Position numbers and translations under genes: made by a program. The notes beneath the pieces are model-generated. The model had not been told where the DNA came from. It made no database searches and saw nothing but the letters and a program-made list of their open reading frames with translations. Shown here in pieces: positions 41,165 through 55,059 of a stretch of DNA of 64,000 bases. The first letter of the stretch is position 1, and every line of letters starts with the position of its first letter. This DNA comes from Halomonas korlensis (GTDB lineage: Bacteria > Pseudomonadota > Gammaproteobacteria > Pseudomonadales > Halomonadaceae): positions 186,001 through 250,000 of the forward strand of contig NZ_FPBP01000004.1 in the NCBI RefSeq assembly GCF_900116705.1, in the 5' to 3' direction.

Positions 41165-42657
41165 GAATGCCTCGTGTCGTTGTCGGAAGATAGCGTGATG
41201 CCAAGCTCATTCCAGCGTTCGCTGACGCGCGCCTTGACGGACGCGTCCATGACGATCGGCGTGCCCCACTCGCGATCGGTCTCCCCCGGCCACTTGCTGG
41301 TGGCATCGAGCCCCATCTTGGAGCCCAGGCCGGTCACCGGGGAGGCGAAGTCCAGATAGTCGATCGGGGTATTCTCGACCAGCACGGTATCGCGGGCCGG
41401 GTCCATGCGAGTGGTGATGGCCCAGATCACGTCCTTCCAGTCGCGGGCACTGACGTCATCATCGAGCACCACCACAAACTTGGTATACATGAACTGACGC
41501 AGGAAGCTCCACACGCCCATCATCACGCGCTTGGCATGCCCAGGGTACTGTTTCTTCATGGTGACCACGGCCATGCGGTACGAGCAGCCCTCCGGCGGCA
41601 GGTAGAAGTCGACGATCTCGGGAAACTGGCGACGCAGGATCGGCACGAACACCTCGTTGAGCGCCAGCCCCAGAATCGCCGGCTCGTCGGGCGGCCGCCC
41701 GGTGTAGGTGGAATGATAGATGGCATTCTCGCGCATGGTCATGCGTGTCACGGTGAAAACCGGAAAGTGATCGACCTCGTTGTAGTAGCCGGTGTGATCG
41801 CCATACGGGCCTTCCGGCGCCGTGTCGTCCGGGTAGATGAAGCCCTCGAGAATGATCTCCGCCGAGGCCGGCACCTCAAGGTCCGCATGGCCGCACTTGA
41901 CCAGCTCGGTGCGCGAGCCCCTGAGCAGCCCGGCGAAGGCATACTCGGAGAGCGAGTCCGGCACCGGGGTCACCGCCCCCAGGATGGTCGCCGGGTCGGC
42001 ACCCAACGCCACGGCCACCGGAAAGGGCTCGCCCGGATGGGCCTTCTGGAATTCCTGGAAGTCCAGCGCACCGCCGCGGTGAGACAGCCAGCGCATGATC
42101 AGGCGGTTTTTCGACAGTTTCTGCTGGCGGTAGATGCCCAGATTCTGACGGGTCTTGTGGGGTCCCTTGGTGATCACCAGCGGCCAGGTAATCAGCGGGG
42201 CCACGTCGCCGGGCCAGCAGTGCTGGATCGGCAGCCGGCCGAGGTCGACATCGTCGTCTTCATAGACCAGCGCCTGCACGGGGGCCGAGCGCACGCGCTT
42301 GGGCCCCATGCTCATGACCTGCTTGAAGACCGGCAGCTTGTCCCAGGCGTCGCGAAAACCCTTGGGCGGCTCGGGCTCCTTGAGGAAGGCCAGCAGTTCG
42401 CCGACCTCGCGCAGGGCCTCCACGTCCTCCTGGCCCATGCCCATGGCGACCCGCTTCGGCGTGCCGAAGAGGTTGCCGAGCAGCGGCATACGGTGTCCCT
42501 TGACGTTCTCGAAAAGCAGGGCCGGCCCGCCGGCGCGCAGCGTGCGATCGCAGATTTCGGTGATCTCGAGGTAGGGGTCGACCTCGGCACTGATGCGCAC
42601 GAGCTCTCCCTGGGTCTCCAGCGCCGCGATGAAATCACGCAGGTCCTTGTACTTCAT
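41161..42657 (-). CDS. ubiD: 4-hydroxy-3-polyprenylbenzoate decarboxylase
   Basis: Decarboxylates the prenylated hydroxybenzoate in ubiquinone synthesis using prenyl-FMN made by UbiX. With the ATG at 42657 (MKYKDLRDF) it has 498 residues, one more than E. coli UbiD. Recognisable blocks include KYRDLR-like start, [49 protein letters not shown] (the catalytic Glu region) and [12 protein letters not shown] near the end. It is the first gene of ubiD-fre-folM. A strong terminator from rho lies just upstream, so it needs its own promoter. Confidence 0.96.
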   Translation of the reverse strand: MKYKDLRDFIAALETQGELVRISAEVDPYLEITEICDRTLRAGGPALLFENVKGHRMPLLGNLFGTPKRVAMGMGQEDVEALREVGELLAFLKEPEPPKGFRDAWDKLPVFKQVMSMGPKRVRSAPVQALVYEDDDVDLGRLPIQHCWPGDVAPLITWPLVITKGPHKTRQNLGIYRQQKLSKNRLIMRWLSHRGGALDFQEFQKAHPGEPFPVAVALGADPATILGAVTPVPDSLSEYAFAGLLRGSRTELVKCGHADLEVPASAEIILEGFIYPDDTAPEGPYGDHTGYYNEVDHFPVFTVTRMTMRENAIYHSTYTGRPPDEPAILGLALNEVFVPILRRQFPEIVDFYLPPEGCSYRMAVVTMKKQYPGHAKRVMMGVWSFLRQFMYTKFVVVLDDDVSARDWKDVIWAITTRMDPARDTVLVENTPIDYLDFASPVTGLGSKMGLDATSKWPGETDREWGTPIVMDASVKARVSERWNELGITLSSDNDTRHS

Positions 42658-42683
42658 TCGGAGTTCCCGGTTCCAGAATGACA

Positions 42684-42712
42684 AAAGGGGCAGCATAGCA
42701 TGCCGCCCCTTT
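42684..42712 (-). terminator. rho-independent terminator of the rho gene
   Basis: A 13-bp stem (42684-42696 with 42700-42712, one G-U pair) with a 3-base loop, followed on the minus strand by TTTTGTC. It lies 21 bases after the rho stop and 27 bases before the ubiD start. Confidence 0.85.
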
Positions 42713-42732
42713 ACGATGCCGCGACGCCTGGC

Positions 42733-43992
<1,260 letters not shown>

Positions 43993-44200
43993 CGGTGTGT
44001 TCAGAGGTTGCTCGTGGAAGCCGGGCGGCCAGGCGCCGTGAAAAGACAGGAGGCGAGACGATTACGCCGTGTGGATGCGTTCAGAGCCCGGACAGGCTGC
44101 CACTCGTCGTGTTGCATCATATGGCCATGGGCAGGGAACCGCACGAGAGGGGTAGCCGGGCCGATATCGGAATCGAGGGAGCAGGTTCGTTTTCGCCTGA
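43993..44200 (-). promoter_or_regulatory. rho 5' leader, pyrimidine-rich, possibly autoregulatory
   Basis: The RNA between the 34-codon frame and rho is C/U-rich in parts (for example the 60 bases before rho) and has few strong hairpins, as expected for Rho-binding (rut) RNA. E. coli rho is autoregulated by termination in its leader. No trxA remnant is visible here. Confidence 0.35.
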
Positions 44201-44305
44201 TCAGCGGATCTCGGCCAGGAGGCCTTTCACGAACTGATGCAGAGGGCTGTCTGACGACTTGAAAATTGACCGTGGCGTAAACGCCTTGAAACGGTCGGTA
44301 AGCAT
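44201..44305 (-). CDS. candidate 34-aa leader peptide upstream of rho
   Basis: A frame from ATG at 44305 to TGA at 44201, in the rho direction, beginning 21 bases after a good -10 box, so the 5' leader would be only about 14 bases. The peptide (MLTDRFKAFTPRSIFKSS then DSPLHQFVKGLLAEIR) is basic with a possible C-terminal amphipathic helix. E. coli has a 33-codon rhoL frame in the rho leader, but the sequences are unlike. There is no clear ribosome site, so translation is uncertain. Confidence 0.35.
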   Translation of the reverse strand: MLTDRFKAFTPRSIFKSSDSPLHQFVKGLLAEIR

Positions 44306-44326
44306 TCGGAACAAGCGAACGACTCG

Positions 44327-44355
44327 ATACTAGTCAAGGCCGTCGGCAAACGCAA
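44327..44355 (-). promoter_or_regulatory. candidate sigma-70 promoter for rho
   Basis: TTGCGT and TAGTAT on the minus strand with a 17-base spacer, about 335 bases before the rho start. This implies a long leader carrying the 34-codon frame. Confidence 0.5.
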
Positions 44356-44442
44356 GCCCCGACTGATCGCGCAGCGGATCATCGATTGACAGCATTGGTC
44401 CACCATCGCAACCTGCGGGCAAGGATATCACAAGGACACGTC

Positions 44443-45990
44443 ATGACACCGCCCATGGACTCGGCTACCGGCCGCCTCGCCGCCGTTTTACCCGACACGC
44501 CGCCTGCCGTCCGTCATCGCCTGGCGGCCATCGACCTGGGTTCCAACAGTTTCCACTTGCTGGTAGCCAACTATCACGACGAGCGTCTCCAGGTGGTCGC
44601 GCGACTCGGCGAAAAGGTGCAGCTGGCGGCAGGGCTCGGCGATGACGGTCGGCTCAGCGAAGACGCCATACAACGCGCGCTCGACTGTCTGTCGCGCTTC
44701 GCGCCCTTTCTCGGCGACATCCCGCCCGGATATCTGCGTGTGGTAGGGACCAACGCGCTGCGCGACGCCGACAACAACCAGGAGTTCATCGAGCGCGCCG
44801 AGGCCCTGCTGGGGACGCGCATCGAGATCATCGCCGGCCGCGAGGAGGCCCGGCTTATCTACCTGGGGGCCGCCCATGCGCTGGCCGAGAATGGACGACG
44901 CCTGATCGTCGACATCGGCGGTGGCTCCACGGAGTTCATCATCGGCGAGCGCTTCGAGCCCCTGGCGCTGGAGAGCCTGGGCATGGGCTGCGTGACCTAT
45001 ACCCGGCGTTTCTTCGCCAATGGCGACATCAGCGAGAAGCGGTTTCGCAAGGCAGAGCTCGCGGCGCTGTCGGAGCTTGCCAATATCCAGCGCCCCTACC
45101 TTCGGCTGGGCTGGTCTGACCCGGTGGGCTCCAGCGGCACCATCAAGGCCGCCGCGGCAGTGATCGCGGCGGCCAGCGAGACGCCCGACGGCGTGATCAC
45201 GCGCGAGGGGCTCTTCGCCCTGCGCGATCGCCTGGTCAAGTTCAAGCGCCTCGACAAGGTGTCCCTGGAGGGTCTCAAGGCCGACCGGGCGCGCGTTTTC
45301 CCCGCCGGGGTGGCGATCCTCTGCGCGATCTTCGAGGCGCTCGAACTGGAGACGATGCGCTATGCCGATGGCGCCCTGCGCGAAGGGGTGCTGTACGACA
45401 TGGTCGGCCGCAACAGCCCCGAGGACTCGCGGCTCAAGAGCCTGGAGAATCTGGAGCGCAGCTACGGCGTGGATGCTCGCCAGGCCGACAACGTCGCCGA
45501 TACCGCCCTGGCGCTGTTCGCCCAGGTGCGGGACGCCTGGTCGCTCGATGACGACCAGGCGCGGTTTCTCGGTTGGGCGAGCCGCCTGCACGAGATCGGC
45601 CTGGCGATCTCGCACAGCCAGTTCCACCGCCACGGCGCCTATCTGCTGGAACACTCCGACCTGGCGGGTTTTTCGCGACCGGAGCAGCGCCTGTTGGCCT
45701 TCCTGGTGCGCGGCCATCGCCGCAAGTTTCCGCTCAAGGAATGGAAGGCCCTGCCCGCCGCCGAACAGCGCTCCCACGCCCGTCTGGTGAGACTGCTGCG
45801 CCTGGCCGTGCTGATCAACCACTCGCGCCCCGAGCAGGCGCCCGCGCTGCCGCGCCTCATGGCCGATAACGACGAGCTGATCGTGGCCTTCGCGAGCGAC
45901 GATACGCCGTCACTGCTGATGACCGACCTGGAGCAGGAGATCGGCTTCCAGCAGGCCGTCGGGTTTTCGCTACGCCTCGCTCAGGCCTGA
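44443..45990 (+). CDS. ppx: exopolyphosphatase
   Basis: Releases phosphate from polyphosphate ends (and may act on pppGpp). The 515-residue form starts at the ATG at 44443, with AAGGA six bases upstream; a TTG 19 codons earlier lacks a ribosome site. The ASKHA-fold N-domain shows AAIDLGSNSFHLLVANY, VVGTNALRDADNN, IAGREEARLIYLG and IVDIGGGSTEF. The C-terminal half is the HD-like domain (about 310-515). It ends 21 bases inside the convergent tilS gene. ppk1 lies 7 kb upstream in the same direction rather than as a direct neighbour. Confidence 0.95.
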   Translation: MTPPMDSATGRLAAVLPDTPPAVRHRLAAIDLGSNSFHLLVANYHDERLQVVARLGEKVQLAAGLGDDGRLSEDAIQRALDCLSRFAPFLGDIPPGYLRVVGTNALRDADNNQEFIERAEALLGTRIEIIAGREEARLIYLGAAHALAENGRRLIVDIGGGSTEFIIGERFEPLALESLGMGCVTYTRRFFANGDISEKRFRKAELAALSELANIQRPYLRLGWSDPVGSSGTIKAAAAVIAAASETPDGVITREGLFALRDRLVKFKRLDKVSLEGLKADRARVFPAGVAILCAIFEALELETMRYADGALREGVLYDMVGRNSPEDSRLKSLENLERSYGVDARQADNVADTALALFAQVRDAWSLDDDQARFLGWASRLHEIGLAISHSQFHRHGAYLLEHSDLAGFSRPEQRLLAFLVRGHRRKFPLKEWKALPAAEQRSHARLVRLLRLAVLINHSRPEQAPALPRLMADNDELIVAFASDDTPSLLMTDLEQEIGFQQAVGFSLRLAQA

Positions 45991-47250
45991 CCACCCCTCA
46001 GCGAAGGCCAGCCAGTTCACCAGCGAGGGCGCCATCACGGCGACCACCTGGTCGCCATGGTGCACCACCAGCACCCGCTGGCGCTCCCAGGGCGGCAAGC
46101 CGGCCTCCTGTAGCAACCGCTTGAGGTCGCGACTGCCGCGCCCCGCCAGCCGCAGCCGCTCGCCGCCGCGGCGTGGCGCCACTCGCAGCCGAACCGGCCG
46201 CGCCGAATGAGGTTCCAGACGAAGGATCGTCTCACCCAACGGGGTCACGAGCGGTGCTCGGCCGTCCCACTCGGCTTCCCATGGCGACGGCAGGCCGGAT
46301 AGCGTTGGCATGAGGTACAGCGCACCGCTCCAGCGCCGCGCCGCCGCGCCCGGCCAGGCAATATGCACCTCGGCATCGCGCCTGGCCTCGAGCTGATCCA
46401 GCAGGCTCGCCAGGCGCGCGGCCGGCGGCGTAGGAAGGCCATTCAGCGCACACGCGTGGCGGATCAACAACCGGCACCGCGCCGGTGATAGCCCCGTCAA
46501 TCCCGCTATCGGCAAGCGTCCCGGATCGCCTCCGAGACGCTGCAGGTCCAGCTCGGCCAGCTCGGTCAGCAAGGCATCGGCCTCCCCGGCCAGGGTCGCG
46601 CTACGGGCCAGGGAGGCGGCCGCCAGGGGCCAGCGGCTCTCGAGTCGCGGCAGGATACTGCGGCGCAGGAAGTTGCGATCCAGTTCCAGGTCAGCGTTGG
46701 ACGGGTCCTCAGTCCAGGTCAGCGCAAGCCGTCTCGCCTCGGCCTCGAGGTCGGCCCGCGACACGCCGAGCAGCGGCCGGCCGAGCTCGCGCCCCTGCCA
46801 GTCGCGCCTCGCCGGCATGGCCGCCAGGCCCCGCACGCCGCTCCCGCGCAGCGCCGCGAGCAGGAAGGTCTCGGCCTGGTCGTCGCGATGCTGCGCCAGC
46901 CACAGCGTATCGCCGACGGGCACGCAACGCGCGAAGGCCGCGTAGCGCGCCTGCCGGGCCGCGCCTTCCAGGCCGAGCCCGCCCGCCGGCTCGATGGTGA
47001 CCCGCTCGACGGTCAGTGGGACGCTCAGTTGCGCGGCAAGATGCCGGCAATGCGCCTCGAAGTCGTCGGCGGCACTCTGCAGGCCGTGGTGTACGTGAAT
47101 GGCGCGCAAGGCGCGCGGATGGCGATCGCGTGCCCTGGCGGCAAGCGTCAGCAGCAGCGAGGAGTCGAGCCCGCCGGAGAGGGCGACCCAGACGCCACGC
47201 CCCGGCGGGGTCCGGGCCAGGGCGTCGTCGATAAGGAACTGAAGGGACAT
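45970..47250 (-). CDS. tilS: tRNA(Ile)-lysidine synthetase
   Basis: Modifies C34 of the tRNA-Ile CAU anticodon to lysidine, which switches charging and codon reading from Met to Ile; essential. The 426 residues have the PP-loop SGGLDSS (25-31) of N-type ATP pyrophosphatases, the HVHHGLQ and HRDDQAETFLL motifs, and the C-terminal TilS domains with RGGERLRLAGRGSRDLKRLLQEA. It is unusually Ala/Arg-rich. Its 3' end overlaps ppx by 21 bases. It follows accA after six bases. Confidence 0.94.
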   Translation of the reverse strand: MSLQFLIDDALARTPPGRGVWVALSGGLDSSLLLTLAARARDRHPRALRAIHVHHGLQSAADDFEAHCRHLAAQLSVPLTVERVTIEPAGGLGLEGAARQARYAAFARCVPVGDTLWLAQHRDDQAETFLLAALRGSGVRGLAAMPARRDWQGRELGRPLLGVSRADLEAEARRLALTWTEDPSNADLELDRNFLRRSILPRLESRWPLAAASLARSATLAGEADALLTELAELDLQRLGGDPGRLPIAGLTGLSPARCRLLIRHACALNGLPTPPAARLASLLDQLEARRDAEVHIAWPGAAARRWSGALYLMPTLSGLPSPWEAEWDGRAPLVTPLGETILRLEPHSARPVRLRVAPRRGGERLRLAGRGSRDLKRLLQEAGLPPWERQRVLVVHHGDQVVAVMAPSLVNWLAFAEGWSGLSEA

Positions 47251-47256
47251 GGCCGA

Positions 47257-48210
47257 CTAGATGGGGGCGCCATAGCTCATCAGCCGCTGGTAGCGCCTTT
47301 CGAGTAACGCATCGGTATCCATCGCTTCCAGGCGTTCGAGGCTTGCCAGAAGGGAAGACTTGACCCGTTCGGCGGTCGTTACCGGATGGCGATGCGCGCC
47401 ACCCAGCGGCTCGGGAATCAGGGTGTCGACAAAGCCCAGTTCCTGCAGGCGCTCGGCGGTGATACCCATGGCCTGGGCGGCGTCGGACGCCTTGTCGGCG
47501 CTTTTCCACAAGATGGAGGCGCAGCCCTCGGGCGAGATGACCGAATAGGTGGAAAACTGCAGCATCGACAGCTCGTCGCAGATGCCGATAGCCAGCGCCC
47601 CGCCGGAGCCGCCCTCGCCCACCACGGTCGCGAGGATCGGCGTCCTCAGGCGCGACATCACCGCCAGGTTGTAGGCGATGGCCTCGGACTGGCCACGTTC
47701 CTCGGCGTCAATCCCCGGGTAGGCGCCCGGCGTATCGATGAACGTCAGCACCGGCATGGCGAAACGCTCGGCCATCTCCATCAACCGGCAGGCCTTGCGA
47801 TACCCTTCGGGGCGCGGCATGCCGAAGTTGCGCCGCACCTTGTCCTTGACGTCGCGGCCCTTCTGATGGCCGATGACCATTACCGGCTTGTCGTCGAGCC
47901 GGGCGACACCGCCGACGATGGCGGCATCGTCACCGAAGTTGCGATCCCCGTGGAGTTCGTCGAAATCGGTGAAGACGTGTTCCAGGTAGTCCAGCGTGTA
48001 AGGCCGCTGGGGATGACGCGAGAGCTGGGAGACCTGCCAGGGGCTCAGGTCCTTGAAGATCGACTCGGTGAGCTTGCGGCTCTTCTCCTCGAGCCGGCCG
48101 ATCTCGTCGCTGAGATTGACCTGGCTGTCGTTGCCGACCAGGCGCAGTTCCTCGATCTTGGCCTGGAGCTCGGCGATGGGCTGTTCGAAATCAAGATAAT
48201 TGGGATTCAT
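47257..48210 (-). CDS. accA: acetyl-CoA carboxylase carboxyltransferase, alpha subunit
   Basis: With AccD it transfers CO2 from carboxybiotin to acetyl-CoA, the committed step of fatty-acid synthesis. The 317 residues begin [20 protein letters not shown] (helical start). They contain [35 protein letters not shown] and [11 protein letters not shown], the oxyanion-forming glycine motifs. AAGGC precedes the ATG. The gene lies downstream of dnaE in the conserved dnaE-accA-tilS order. Confidence 0.97.
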   Translation of the reverse strand: MNPNYLDFEQPIAELQAKIEELRLVGNDSQVNLSDEIGRLEEKSRKLTESIFKDLSPWQVSQLSRHPQRPYTLDYLEHVFTDFDELHGDRNFGDDAAIVGGVARLDDKPVMVIGHQKGRDVKDKVRRNFGMPRPEGYRKACRLMEMAERFAMPVLTFIDTPGAYPGIDAEERGQSEAIAYNLAVMSRLRTPILATVVGEGGSGGALAIGICDELSMLQFSTYSVISPEGCASILWKSADKASDAAQAMGITAERLQELGFVDTLIPEPLGGAHRHPVTTAERVKSSLLASLERLEAMDTDALLERRYQRLMSYGAPI

Positions 48211-48313
48211 GGGCTTGCCTTGTCCTCGTCGGCCTGGGCTCGACTGCGGCGAAACGTCGAATGGCGTGCATTATCGCACCCTGAGAGCCCCACGCAAGGC
48301 GACCCCGGGAGCC

Positions 48314-51814
<3,501 letters not shown>

Positions 51815-51880
51815 GGGGGACTCGGAGTATTGGGTGTTACAGAAAAACGGCTTCGCGTGGCTTGGCTCAGGACGTGGACG

Positions 51881-52492
51881 TCAGGATAGCCCCAGCTGGC
51901 GTTTCACCGGGCCGAAGGAGCGCCGATGCTCCGGCAGCGGCCCCAGGCATTCAATCGCGGCCAGGTGCTCACGCGTCGGATAGCCCTTATGGCGCGCGAA
52001 CCCATAGCCGGGATGCCGGGCGTCGAGCGCGACCATGTCGGCGTCGCGGGCTACCTTGGCGAGTATCGAGGCGGCGGCGATCGCCGGATGGCGGGCGTCG
52101 CCCTTGACCACCGCCTGGCCGCAAACATGATGCCCGGGCAGACGATTACCGTCTACCAGCAGGTACTCGGCAGCCGGCGACAGGGCATCGATGGCGCGCC
52201 GCATGGCCAGGTGTGTGGCATGAAAGATATTCAGCGCATCGATCTCGGCCGCACTGGCCTCGGCCAGCGCGAAGGCCAGCGCATAGTAGCGGATCTCGCG
52301 GTCGAGCGCCTCGCGCCGGCGGGCGCTGAGCGCCTTGGAGTCTTTGAGCCCGTCGATAGGCCGGGCCGGGTCGAGAATCACCGCGGCGGCGACCACCGCC
52401 CCGACCAGCGGACCCCGGCCGACTTCATCGACACCGGCCAGACGCGTGCCGGTGTAGTCGATCACCAGCGGGGGCAGCTCCCTGGCGCTCAT
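51881..52492 (-). CDS. rnhB: ribonuclease HII
   Basis: Removes ribonucleotides and RNA from DNA. The 203 residues have the catalytic Asp-Glu pair in [15 protein letters not shown] (about 19-33), DSKALS, and the later Asp residues in [10 protein letters not shown] and ARDADM. The C-terminal [14 protein letters not shown] and RRSFGPVK are conserved. The ATG overlaps the lpxB stop by four bases, so the gene is coupled to lipid A genes, as in E. coli. Confidence 0.96.
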   Translation of the reverse strand: MSARELPPLVIDYTGTRLAGVDEVGRGPLVGAVVAAAVILDPARPIDGLKDSKALSARRREALDREIRYYALAFALAEASAAEIDALNIFHATHLAMRRAIDALSPAAEYLLVDGNRLPGHHVCGQAVVKGDARHPAIAAASILAKVARDADMVALDARHPGYGFARHKGYPTREHLAAIECLGPLPEHRRSFGPVKRQLGLS

Positions 52493-53697
52493 CGAGTTGC
52501 GTCCCTCGTGACGGCCACGGCGTTTTCGGGCGAAACGCTGTCGGGCAACGGGCGGCCGTCGACCAGGGCCTCGATGGCATCAACCGCGCGGCGGCTGGCA
52601 TCGCGTTGCAGCCCGGCATGCATGCCGACAAAGCGCGTCTCCAGCGCCTGGCGCCCTTCGGGGTCGTCGAGCATGGCCGAGAGTCGGCCGGCAATGGCCT
52701 CCGGCGTGGCGGCGTCCTGGATCAGCTCGGGCACCAGCGCCTCGCGGGCGATCAGGTTGGGCAGCGAAATCCACGGCGTCTTGACCAGCCGCCTGGCCAG
52801 CCAGTGGGTCGCCGGCGCCATGCGGTAGGCCACCAGCATGGATCGATGGCAGAGCATCGCTTCCAGCGCCGCGGTCCCCGAGGCCAGCAGCACCAGGTCG
52901 CTTGCCACCATGGCCTCGCGCGCCAGGCCATCGAGTATCGTCACCCGGTCGGCCAGTGCTTGCCGTGAAGCCAGCAGCGTTTCGAGCTCGGCGCGGCGCT
53001 GCGGTGTCGCCGCGGGAATCACTATCTGGAGATCGCGGCGCTTCTCGCAGAGACGCTGCGCGGTATCGAGGAAGGTCTCGCCCAGAAAGCGGATCTCGTT
53101 GGCCCGTGAGCCCGGCAGTATCGCCAGCACCGGCCGCGCCTCGTCAAGACCCAGCACGCGTCGCGCTGACTGGCGGTCGTTGTCGAGCGGCAGGTCGTCG
53201 GCCAGCGGGTGACCGACGAAGGCCACCGGCACGCGATGCTGCACGTAGAAAGCAGCCTCGAAGGGCAGGAAAGTCAGCATGGCGTCCACCGCGCGGGCGA
53301 TTCCCTTGACCCGCCCCTGGCGCCAGGCCCACACGGAGGGGCTGACGTAGTGGGCAGTGGTCACGCCGGCCTCGCGCAGTTGCCGCTCCAGCCCCAGGTT
53401 GAAGTCCGGGGCGTCGATGCCGAGCATGATGTCGGGCCGCCAGGCCAGCGCGTCGCGCTTGAGTTCCCGACGCACCCGCACCAGGCGCGGGAGATGCTTG
53501 ATCACCTCGACCAGCCCCATCACCGAGAGGGTCTCCAGGGGGAACCGGCTGTCGATGCCCTGCTCGAGCATGCGTGGCCCCCCGATGCCCCGAAACTCGA
53601 CACTAGGATGCCGCGCCTTGAGCGCTCGCATCAGGCCGGCACCGAGAAGGTCGCCGGAGAGTTCGCCGGCGACGAGATAGACACGCCTGACTGTCAT
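52489..53697 (-). CDS. lpxB: lipid-A-disaccharide synthase
   Basis: A GT19 glycosyltransferase that joins UDP-diacyl-glucosamine and lipid X to form the lipid A disaccharide at the inner membrane. The 402 residues start [19 protein letters not shown]. Other signatures are [19 protein letters not shown], the SPSVWAWR motif and [14 protein letters not shown] [11 protein letters not shown]. The order lpxA-lpxB-rnhB is conserved. A 4-base overlap links it to rnhB. Confidence 0.97.
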   Translation of the reverse strand: MTVRRVYLVAGELSGDLLGAGLMRALKARHPSVEFRGIGGPRMLEQGIDSRFPLETLSVMGLVEVIKHLPRLVRVRRELKRDALAWRPDIMLGIDAPDFNLGLERQLREAGVTTAHYVSPSVWAWRQGRVKGIARAVDAMLTFLPFEAAFYVQHRVPVAFVGHPLADDLPLDNDRQSARRVLGLDEARPVLAILPGSRANEIRFLGETFLDTAQRLCEKRRDLQIVIPAATPQRRAELETLLASRQALADRVTILDGLAREAMVASDLVLLASGTAALEAMLCHRSMLVAYRMAPATHWLARRLVKTPWISLPNLIAREALVPELIQDAATPEAIAGRLSAMLDDPEGRQALETRFVGMHAGLQRDASRRAVDAIEALVDGRPLPDSVSPENAVAVTRDATR

Positions 53698-53720
53698 GTG
53701 CAGCTCATGCTGGGGTCTCG

Positions 53721-54488
53721 TCAGCGGATAATTCCGCGCGTCGAGAGCTCGATGGAGGCGGCGAAGGTCTCGGTCTCGGGCAACGAGAAGCGCGCATGGA
53801 TCTGCTCCAGCGCCTGCTCAACCGTCAACCCCTGGCGGTAGACCAGCTTGTAGGCCTCGCTCAGCGCGCGGATCGACTCCTTGGAGAAGCCGCGGCGCTT
53901 GAGCCCGATCAGGTTGAGACCGTGAGCCTGGGCCGGATTGCCGCTGATCATGATGTAGGCAGGGGTATCCTTGGTGATGATCGAGCCACCTCCCGCCATG
54001 GCATGATCGCCAAAGTGGCAGAACTGATGGATGGCCGATAGACCACCAAGTATCACGAAGTTACCCAGATCGACGTGCCCGGCCAGCGTTACCTGGTTGG
54101 CCAGGACGCAATCGTTGCCGACCAGGCAGTCATGACCGACGTGCACATAGGCCATGAAAAGGTTGCGGGACCCGATAGTCGTCTCGCCTCGGTCCTGAAC
54201 GGTGCCGCGATGCAGGGTCGCCCCTTCGCGGATGACGTTATCATCGCCCATTACCAGGCGGGTCGGCTCGCCGGCGTACTTCTTGTCCTGGCAGTCCTCG
54301 CCCACCGAGGCGAACTGGAAGATCCGGGTTCGCGCACCGAGCACGCTGGGGCCCTTTATCACCACATGAGGGCCGATGCGGCTCCCGGGGCCGATCTCGA
54401 CATCGGGGCCGATCACCGTGAAAGGCCCCACCTCGACATCATCGGCCAGGTGTGCCGCGGGATCGATGAGAGCAGTGGGATGTATCAA
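53721..54488 (-). CDS. lpxA: UDP-GlcNAc O-acyltransferase
   Basis: The first lipid A enzyme: adds a 3-hydroxyacyl chain from ACP to UDP-GlcNAc. The 255-residue left-handed beta-helix shows hexapeptide repeats ([18 protein letters not shown]). The catalytic base is His119 in VHVGHD (E. coli His125). Gly167 aligns with E. coli Gly173, the acyl-chain ruler position, so a bulky C10-selecting residue is not present; the real chain length cannot be read by eye. It starts at TTG 54488, overlapping the fabZ stop by four bases (TTGA). Confidence 0.96.
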   Translation of the reverse strand: MIHPTALIDPAAHLADDVEVGPFTVIGPDVEIGPGSRIGPHVVIKGPSVLGARTRIFQFASVGEDCQDKKYAGEPTRLVMGDDNVIREGATLHRGTVQDRGETTIGSRNLFMAYVHVGHDCLVGNDCVLANQVTLAGHVDLGNFVILGGLSAIHQFCHFGDHAMAGGGSIITKDTPAYIMISGNPAQAHGLNLIGLKRRGFSKESIRALSEAYKLVYRQGLTVEQALEQIHARFSLPETETFAASIELSTRGIIR

Positions 54489-54928
54489 GCGACCTTCCTC
54501 TCGGCACAGATGATCTCCGCTTCGCAGGCGAGCTCGCCGTCTACCGTCGCCTGGCAGGCGAATTTCCAGATACCGCGTTTTTCGCGAATGACGTTCGCCT
54601 TGAGCACGACCCGATCGCCCGGCATCACCGGGCGCTTGAAGCGTACGTTATCGCTGCCGACGAGATAGTAGACATAGCCATCAGCCGGCAGTTTGTTGAC
54701 GGTCTTGAAGCCGAGAATCCCGCAGACCTGGGCCAGGGATTCGAGCACCAGCACGCCGGGCATAATGGGATGGTGCGGAAAGTGGCCGTTGAAGTACGGC
54801 TCGTTGATGCTGACATTCTTGTAGGCAACGATGGCTTCGCCCAGCGTAAGCTCCGTCACCCGATCCACCAGCAGGAACGGGTAGCGGTGGGGGAGATAAT
54901 CACGAATCTCGTTGATGTCCATTACCAT
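54485..54928 (-). CDS. fabZ: 3-hydroxyacyl-ACP dehydratase
   Basis: Dehydrates 3-hydroxyacyl-ACP in fatty-acid elongation and competes with LpxA for the same substrate. The 147-residue hot-dog protein contains [15 protein letters not shown] and the active-site helix [13 protein letters not shown] with His, followed by LVLESLAQ with the catalytic Glu. GAGG eight bases before the ATG at 54928 supports the start. It lies in the lpxD-fabZ-lpxA-lpxB run, with a hairpin between lpxD and fabZ. Confidence 0.97.
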   Translation of the reverse strand: MVMDINEIRDYLPHRYPFLLVDRVTELTLGEAIVAYKNVSINEPYFNGHFPHHPIMPGVLVLESLAQVCGILGFKTVNKLPADGYVYYLVGSDNVRFKRPVMPGDRVVLKANVIREKRGIWKFACQATVDGELACEAEIICAERKVA

Positions 54929-54953
54929 CGTTGCAACCTCTGAAAAGACGAAA

Positions 54954-54973
54954 TGCCCGCCACCGGGCGGGCA
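54954..54973 (-). terminator. terminator-like hairpin between lpxD and fabZ
   Basis: TGCCCGCC and GGCGGGCA form an 8-bp stem with a 4-base loop, followed on the minus strand by TTTCGTCTTTT, directly before the fabZ ribosome site. It may partly stop transcripts coming from lpxD and set the relative level of fabZ-lpxA. Confidence 0.5.
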
Positions 54974-55059
54974 CGAGCCGACGTGAAATGCCGTCGGGCA
55001 GGCGAAGGATTATAGCGCTGCACGCGGCACACTCAAGCTGGCCATCCCGCTTGGCCTGC

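Noticed and set aside
44201..44305. 34-codon frame upstream of rho as a trxA remnant
   Set aside because: It has no CGPC active site or other thioredoxin feature, so I treat it as a possible leader peptide, not a decayed trxA.
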